A DNA stretch of 8,085 nt, taken from NCBI GenBank assembly GCA_937915745.1, contig CALGGJ010000036.1, positions 1-8,085 of the forward strand. Direction: 5' to 3'. Below the pieces are notes generated by a model. That model was given only the letters and a program-made list of their open reading frames with translations. It did no database searches and was not told where the DNA came from. Every line of letters starts with the position of its first letter. Positions within the stretch are counted from its first letter, which is position 1. Source of the stretch: an uncultured Prevotellaceae bacterium. GTDB lineage: Bacteria > Bacteroidota > Bacteroidia > Bacteroidales > Bacteroidaceae. Shown piece by piece: positions 1 to 4,459 of this stretch. The translations under genes were made by a program, and so were the position numbers.

Positions 1-209
1 ATAGTACGGGCGAACACGGATAGTACGGGCGAACACGGATAGTACGGACGAACACAGATAGTACGGACGAACACGGATAGTACGTATGAACACGGATAGT
101 ACGTATGAACACGGATAGTACGGACGAACACGGATAGTACGGGCGAACACGGATAGTACGGGCGAACACGGATAGTACGGACGAACACGGATAGTACGGA
201 CGAACACGG
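1..209. repeat. 19-bp tandem repeat array, 11 units, open at left edge
   Basis: Eleven head-to-tail units of 19 bp with the form ATAGTACGGRCGAACACGG fill this stretch, followed by a stub (ATA) at 210-212. The array starts at base 1, so its true length is unknown. Unit starts are 1, 20, 39, 58, 77, 96, 115, 134, 153, 172 and 191. Units differ mainly at positions 9-11: GGC in units 1, 2, 8, 9; GAC in 3, 4, 7, 10, 11; TAT in 5 and 6. Unit 3 also has CAG in place of CGG at its end. All three + strand frames are closed by TAG within three units, so it is not coding on that strand. It lies just 5' of the first gene and would be in the leader or the intercistronic part of the transcript. No hairpin is evident within a unit. 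Function unknown. Confidence 0.97.
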
Positions 210-226
210 ATATCAGATTCTGAATT

Positions 227-1297
227 ATGAAATATATAATGTTTTTTGCTTGCACGGCAGCCCTTTTGTCGATACCGGTGCAAGCACAAGTGGCGGTAGA
301 TGCTAAGATTGACTCTACCCGGATACTGATAGGCGAGCAGGTGAGTATCACGCTCGAAGTGAGTGCCGATGCAGGCAAGGCTGTGGAGTTTCCCCAATAC
401 GACTCGCTCAGGCAGATTCTGCCCGGTGTCGAGGTGCTCAATACTACCGAACCCGACACGGAATATCTGAACGACTCGAAGCGTATGATCCTTACAAAAC
501 GGTATCTCGTCACTTCGTTCGATTCGGCCCTATATTATATCCCTCCGATGGAAGTAAAGGTGGATGGCAAGCCCTATGCCTCGAACCACCTTGCCCTGAA
601 GGTGCTGACGGTGGATATCGACACACTGGCCACCGACAGCATCTACCCATTCAAGGCCGAGATGAAACCCGCCTTCAGTTGGGACGACTGGAAACCGGTC
701 GTGGGGATGTGTGCCGCACTTTTGCTGCTTCTTGCTGTCTTGGTTTATGTGCTTGTACGTCTCATAACGAACAAACCTATAATCCATCGCATCCGCCTGC
801 GTCAACACATTGCACCACATAAGGTAGCCATGCAGAAAATAGAGCAGATAAAGGAAGAAAAGTTGGTTCAGAGCGAAGACCCTAAGGAGTATTATACCCA
901 ACTCACCGACACGTTGCGACAGTATATATCCGACCGCTTCGGCTTCAATGCCATGGAGATGACTTCGGCCGAAATCATCGAACGTCTGCAGGCCGAGAGC
1001 GACGAGGAGGCATTGAGCGAGTTGCGCGAACTGTTCCAGACTGCCGACCTCGTGAAATTTGCAAAATACATAACGTTGATTAACGAAAACGACCGCAACC
1101 TCGTCACTGCCGTTGAATACATCAACCAGACCAAGATTGAGGAAGAAGTCAAACCGCAGCCTGCCGAGATTGTGGTGGAGGAGAAACGATCGAAGATAAC
1201 GAAGGCCGTACTCATCGGCGGTATCGTAGTCGCATCGGCGGCTATTGTGCTGTTACTTGTGCTGCTTGGCCGCAGGTTGTACTATTTATTTATTTAG
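227..1297 (+). CDS. BatD-like exported membrane protein at head of Bat gene set
   Basis: This 356-residue protein has a signal peptide (1-20, ending VQA before QVAVDA), a beta-rich ectodomain (about 21-155), a strong membrane helix (158-181), a charged helical domain (about 182-303), a Glu-rich stretch and a second membrane helix (324-350). The helical part (from EYY at 221-223 to about 303) resembles both the DUF4381-type family and the cytoplasmic tail of BatD in this window (528-610), with shared spacing of E-[YF]-Y, L, Y, D-[KR]. It occupies the place, before batA, where Bacteroidota often carry an uncharacterised gene between the DUF58 gene and batA. The start at ATG 227 gives a clean signal peptide; no Shine-Dalgarno is seen, as usual in this phylum. 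By topology the N-terminal half is periplasmic and 182-323 cytoplasmic. A role as partner of the BatA/BatB VWA proteins is inferred from context; no catalytic motif is visible. Confidence 0.9.
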   Translation: MKYIMFFACTAALLSIPVQAQVAVDAKIDSTRILIGEQVSITLEVSADAGKAVEFPQYDSLRQILPGVEVLNTTEPDTEYLNDSKRMILTKRYLVTSFDSALYYIPPMEVKVDGKPYASNHLALKVLTVDIDTLATDSIYPFKAEMKPAFSWDDWKPVVGMCAALLLLLAVLVYVLVRLITNKPIIHRIRLRQHIAPHKVAMQKIEQIKEEKLVQSEDPKEYYTQLTDTLRQYISDRFGFNAMEMTSAEIIERLQAESDEEALSELRELFQTADLVKFAKYITLINENDRNLVTAVEYINQTKIEEEVKPQPAEIVVEEKRSKITKAVLIGGIVVASAAIVLLLVLLGRRLYYLFI

Positions 1298-1330
1298 AGG
1301 AACAGAAGCATTTATTTAGAAGAACAGAAG
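1288..1330. repeat. Direct duplication (2 x 21 bp, 22-bp offset) spanning the stop codon
   Basis: Bases 1288-1308 and 1310-1330 are the same 21-bp sequence (ATTTATTTAGAGGAACAGAAG) with one mismatch (G at 1299, A at 1321), offset by 22 bp. The first copy contains the last codons and TAG stop of the preceding gene (1295-1297); the second lies in the 46-nt gap before batA. It looks like a recent tandem duplication. The purine-rich second half (AGAAGAACAGAAG) sits 14-26 nt upstream of the batA ATG, farther than a classical ribosome binding site. Confidence 0.92.
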
Positions 1331-1343
1331 ACGATTCCCAGCT

Positions 1344-2333
1344 ATGGTATTCAGTAACCCATATTCCTTCATACTCCTGGCCGTACTCATACCCTATATC
1401 GTGTGGTATGTGTTGCGCAACAAGCAGAGTCAGCCGGCATTGCGTATGCCCGAGGCATCTAAATACAAGGCGCTGCCGAAATCGCTGAGGCAGTATCTCA
1501 TGCATGTGCCGTTTTTGCTTCGCATCGTACTCATTGCGTTGGTGGTGTGCATACTTGCGCGTCCGCAAAGCAAGCATTCGTGGAGCGACACCGATGTAGA
1601 GGGTATAGACATCATGCTGGCGGTCGATGTATCGACCAGTATGTTGGCACAGGACTTCCGTCCCAATCGTGTGGAGGCATTGCGCCAGATAGCCGAGCGG
1701 TTTATCGATAAGCGCGTGAACGACAACATCGGCCTCACTTTTTTTGCAGGCGAGGCATACACACAGTGTCCGCTCACCACCGACCATGTAACACTGATGA
1801 ATCTGTATAACAGTGCCGACACACGTATGGCGGCCAACGGAACTATCGACGACGGTACGGCCATTGGCGATGGTATCATGAACGCACTGCTGCGCCTGCG
1901 CGAGAGCAAGGCCAAATCGAAGGTCGTCATATTGCTGACCGACGGTGTGAACAATTCGGGTAACATCTCGCCGCTCACTGCGGCAGAGATTGCAAAGAAG
2001 CAGAAAGTGAGAATCTATACCATCGGTATCGGAACAACCGGCATGGCACCTTATCCACTGCCTACAGGCGGAACGATTCAGCTTCCGGTCGAGATTGACG
2101 AGACCACGATGACCAAGATATCGAAGGAGACCGGCGGACAGTATTTCCGTGCCCAGCGTAACGCTGAGCTCGATGCCATATACAATGATATCGACCAGAT
2201 GGAACGCACCAAGTTTAACGTACGGCAGTACAGCAAACGCACCGACTTGTTCGAACCCTTTGCACTGGCTGCATTCATCACTCTGCTGCTCGAGTTGCTG
2301 ATGCGTATGATAGTGCTGCGACGACTGCCATAG
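1344..2333 (+). CDS. batA: BatA, membrane-anchored von Willebrand A protein
   Basis: At 329 residues this has the usual BatA length and plan: N-terminal helix (about 8-25), second helix (57-74) followed by the family ARPQ motif (73-76), a VWA domain (about 86-285), and a C-terminal helix (306-325). The metal-binding MIDAS residues are complete: D95-x-S97-x-S99 (DVSTS), T172 in the GTAIGDG loop, and D200 in LLTDG. VWA domains with a full MIDAS bind a divalent ion and a partner protein; in this family the expected partners are the MoxR AAA+ ATPase and the other Bat proteins. It sits 46 nt after the preceding gene and 37 nt before batB, so co-transcription is likely. BatA and BatB share the same architecture and arose by duplication. 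BatA is assigned by gene order and the TDG form of its last MIDAS motif; the exact A/B labelling is less certain than the family. Confidence 0.95.
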   Translation: MVFSNPYSFILLAVLIPYIVWYVLRNKQSQPALRMPEASKYKALPKSLRQYLMHVPFLLRIVLIALVVCILARPQSKHSWSDTDVEGIDIMLAVDVSTSMLAQDFRPNRVEALRQIAERFIDKRVNDNIGLTFFAGEAYTQCPLTTDHVTLMNLYNSADTRMAANGTIDDGTAIGDGIMNALLRLRESKAKSKVVILLTDGVNNSGNISPLTAAEIAKKQKVRIYTIGIGTTGMAPYPLPTGGTIQLPVEIDETTMTKISKETGGQYFRAQRNAELDAIYNDIDQMERTKFNVRQYSKRTDLFEPFALAAFITLLLELLMRMIVLRRLP

Positions 2334-2370
2334 TTTTTTGCCACAATAACCTAATGAAAATCAATTAGCA

Positions 2371-3387
2371 ATGTTTAGATTTGCACATCCTGAATATTTG
2401 TATCTGCTCATCCTTGTTCCGCTGTTCACACTCCTGTTTGTGTGGTTGCGCCATCGTCGCAAGCAGAACCTGCGTCGTTTCGGCGACCTCCGGTTGCTGG
2501 CGCTCCTCATGCCCGAGGTATCGGCTGTAAGGCCGGCAGTCAAGTTCACACTCATGATGTCGGCTCTGGCACTCATCATATTTGTCATGGCACGTCCGCA
2601 GTATGGAATGCGCAACGAGGAGTACAAGCGGTCGGGCATAGAAGCCGTGATTGCCGTCGATGTGTCCAACTCGATGCTGTGTGAAGATGTGTCGCCCAGC
2701 CGATTGCAGAAGTCGAAGATGATAGTAAATAAACTTATCGACCAGCTCGACGAAGACAAACTCGGGCTTGTAGCCTTTGCAGGCACTTCGGTCACATTGT
2801 TGCCAATCACGTCTGATTATGTGTCGGCAAAGATGTTTCTCGACCAAATCGACCCTCGAACCATAACCCTGCAAGGTACCGATGTGGGCGATGCGATAAG
2901 CAAGGCCGTGAGTGGATTTTCAAAGAATCCGACCGTGGGCAAGGCCCTGATACTCATAACTGATGCCGAGGATAACGAACAAGGTGCGCTCGATGCGGCC
3001 AAGATGGCAAAGGAGATGGGAATACGCATTTTTGTGTTGTCGGTCGGTACGGTCGAGGGAGCTCCGATCCCGTTGGGCAACAACCAGTTTAAGAAGGACA
3101 TGGACGGCAATGTGGTCATCACAAAACTCAACGAGTCGGTGGGCAAACAGATTGCTCAGGCCGGAGGCGGGGTGTATATACATGTTGACCGTACCGACGA
3201 GGCACAGTCTATGCTCGAGGCCGAGATATCGAAAATGCAGAAGGAGGATTTCACGACAACAATGTATTCGGAGTACGACGAACAGTTCGTAGCAGTAGCC
3301 ATACTTCTGTTCATCGTCGTGTGCATCGAGTTGTGCATCATGGAGAAGAAAAACCACCTGTTCAGTAAAATACATATATTCAAGTAG
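2371..3387 (+). CDS. batB: BatB, membrane-anchored von Willebrand A protein
   Basis: This 338-residue protein is a paralogue of BatA: hydrophobic segments at about 9-27 and 58-75, the ARPQ motif (74-77), a VWA domain (about 88-295) and a C-terminal helix (306-324) followed by a basic tail. MIDAS residues are intact: D97-x-S99-x-S101 (DVSNS), T170 in QGTDVGDA, and D198 in LITDAED. It is expected to sit in the inner membrane with the VWA domain, by analogy to BatA, and to work with BatA and the MoxR ATPase in an envelope complex; this is family knowledge, not shown here. The ATG at 2371 follows a 37-nt gap holding a four-codon open frame (ATG 2354 to TAG 2366-2368) that ends two bases before the start. 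No Shine-Dalgarno is evident. Only 8 nt separate it from batC, which argues for one transcript. Confidence 0.95.
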   Translation: MFRFAHPEYLYLLILVPLFTLLFVWLRHRRKQNLRRFGDLRLLALLMPEVSAVRPAVKFTLMMSALALIIFVMARPQYGMRNEEYKRSGIEAVIAVDVSNSMLCEDVSPSRLQKSKMIVNKLIDQLDEDKLGLVAFAGTSVTLLPITSDYVSAKMFLDQIDPRTITLQGTDVGDAISKAVSGFSKNPTVGKALILITDAEDNEQGALDAAKMAKEMGIRIFVLSVGTVEGAPIPLGNNQFKKDMDGNVVITKLNESVGKQIAQAGGGVYIHVDRTDEAQSMLEAEISKMQKEDFTTTMYSEYDEQFVAVAILLFIVVCIELCIMEKKNHLFSKIHIFK

Positions 3388-3395
3388 AAGAAACG

Positions 3396-4217
3396 ATGAA
3401 AGCCACAAGATATATCACCATGGCAGTGTTGGCAGCTGTGTCGCTTGCCGTGTATGGCCAGGACAGCGACCGTGACTGCATACGCATGGGCAACAAGTAT
3501 TTCCGCGACCGCGATTTCAACAAGGCCGAGACCTACTATCGCAAGGCACTCGACAAGAACCAGACGCTGGAGGCATTTTACAACCTGGGCGGAGCCCTCA
3601 CCTTCCAGCAAAACGACTCGCTGGCATTCGATTCATACCGTAAGGCACTGGGCCTCACGGCAGAAAACCGCGAAAAGAAAGCCTGGGTGTATCACAACAT
3701 GGGCAACCTGACATATCTGAACGGCAGGCAGATGATGAAAGCCAACAGCCCCGATGCCATGAAGGCATTTGCACAGGCGGTGGAGTGCTATAAGAGTGCC
3801 CTGCGACTGAATCCGAAAGACGACGAGACACGCTACAACCTGGCTATGGCCCAGTATATGCTGAAAAAAAACCAAGACAACCAGGGACAAGACAATCAGC
3901 AGGACCAACAGCAGCAAGACCAGAACCAGGACCAGAATAAGGACAACGACAAAAACCAGCAGAACCAAGACCGGGACAAACAAGACCAGGACAGTCAAGA
4001 CCAACAACAAGACCAGCAAAAAGACCGGCAAGACCAACAGCAGCAAGACCGGCAAGACCAACAGCAAGAGCAACAGGCCGACCGGCGCGATGGCCAGATG
4101 GACGACCGCACAGCCGAGCAGTTGCTCAACTCGGCCCTCCAAGACGAGAAGGGCGTGCAACGAAAGGTGCAAAAAGCCGAAAAGGCACATCGACGTGGCC
4201 TGGAGAAAGACTGGTGA
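3396..4217 (+). CDS. batC: BatC, periplasmic TPR protein with Gln/Asp-rich linker
   Basis: The 273-residue protein begins with a signal peptide (about 1-21, ending VYG before QDSD), then about three TPR units (roughly 31-64, 65-95 and 96-152, with typical GNKYF..RDFNKAETYYRKAL and LNPKDDETRYNLA signatures), a low-complexity Gln/Asp/Asn segment (158-233), and a conserved-looking C-terminal helix with AEQLLNSALQDEK (240-252) and a basic end (RRGLEKDW). TPRs bind partner proteins; BatC probably scaffolds the periplasmic side of the Bat complex, consistent with its position between batB and batD. The start at ATG 3396 lies 8 nt after batB and gives the signal peptide directly; AGAAGAAACG before it is purine-rich. 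The linker is encoded by imprecise DNA repeats and is likely variable in length. The C-terminal motif argues against truncation. Confidence 0.94.
   Translation: MKATRYITMAVLAAVSLAVYGQDSDRDCIRMGNKYFRDRDFNKAETYYRKALDKNQTLEAFYNLGGALTFQQNDSLAFDSYRKALGLTAENREKKAWVYHNMGNLTYLNGRQMMKANSPDAMKAFAQAVECYKSALRLNPKDDETRYNLAMAQYMLKKNQDNQGQDNQQDQQQQDQNQDQNKDNDKNQQNQDRDKQDQDSQDQQQDQQKDRQDQQQQDRQDQQQEQQADRRDGQMDDRTAEQLLNSALQDEKGVQRKVQKAEKAHRRGLEKDW
3867..4094 (+). repeat. Low-complexity coding repeat: Gln/Asp-rich linker of BatC
   Basis: Codons 158-233 of batC encode almost only Q, D, N, K and R, built from CAA/CAG, GAC, AAC and AAG codons in imperfect repeats. One clear direct repeat is GACCGGCAAGACCAACAGCA at 4023-4042 and again at 4047-4066, a 24-nt offset, so slippage would keep the reading frame. 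Every visible repeat is in frame. Predicted to be disordered. The opposite strand reads as a long Leu/Val-rich frame, which is only the complement of the Gln/Asp codons. Confidence 0.93.
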
Positions 4218-4226
4218 ACAAGCAGG

Positions 4227-4238
4227 GGCCTGCAGGCC
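4227..4238. other. 12-bp perfect palindrome after batC
   Basis: GGCCTGCAGGCC is a perfect palindrome 9 nt past the batC stop, within a GC-rich run (4222-4246) that also allows GGCC/GGCC pairing with 4242-4245. No U-run follows, so it is not a standard intrinsic terminator. It may fold in RNA or be chance in GC-rich sequence. Confidence 0.5.
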
Positions 4239-4259
4239 GGTGGCCGAACTCGTAAAAAC

Positions 4260-4406
4260 GACCGCGCACTCACGGCACTGCGACCGCGCACTCACGGCAC
4301 TGCGGCCGCGCACTCTCAGCCCTGCGACCGCGCACTCTCAGCCCTGCGACCGCGCACTCTCAGCACTGCGAGAGCGCACTCTCAGCCCTGTGACCGCGCA
4401 CTCTCA
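4260..4406. repeat. 22-bp tandem repeat array between batC and batD, 6.7 units
   Basis: Six full units of 22 bp start at 4260, 4282, 4304, 4326, 4348 and 4370, with a 15-bp partial at 4392-4406. Units begin G-ACCG-CGCACTC; units 1 and 2 are identical and continue ACGGCACTGC, units 3-6 continue TCAGCCCTGC with single changes. At each unit joint the sequence TGCG-NNNN-CGCA can pair as a 4-bp stem with a 4-nt loop: 4279-4290, 4301-4312, 4323-4334, 4345-4356, 4367-4378 and 4389-4400 (the last as TGTG, allowing a G-U pair). The array lies in the 242-nt gap between batC and batD, the longest gap between coding regions here. It contains no credible gene; a + strand frame stays open through it only because the unit lacks stops. 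Confidence 0.96.
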
Positions 4407-4459
4407 AACAAACATCCCGATTCATTACATAAAAGCAGAAACCAAACAGCTTGACAGAA

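Noticed and set aside
1..209. CRISPR array
   Set aside because: Units are contiguous 19-mers with no unique spacers between them; likewise the 22-bp array at 4260-4406.
2337..2383. Possible promoter before or in batB: TTTG at 2337 and TAGATTTG at 2376
   Set aside because: The spacer is 35 bp, far beyond the 17-23 bp of the Bacteroidota consensus, and the -7 match lies inside the coding sequence.
3633..4313. A 226-codon minus-strand frame with a long Leu/Val run
   Set aside because: The hydrophobic run is just the complement of the Gln/Asp codons of batC; the rest has no family pattern.
4451..4459. TTG at 4451 as the batD start
   Set aside because: ATG follows three codons later (4460) and begins a typical signal peptide; the TTG adds nothing.
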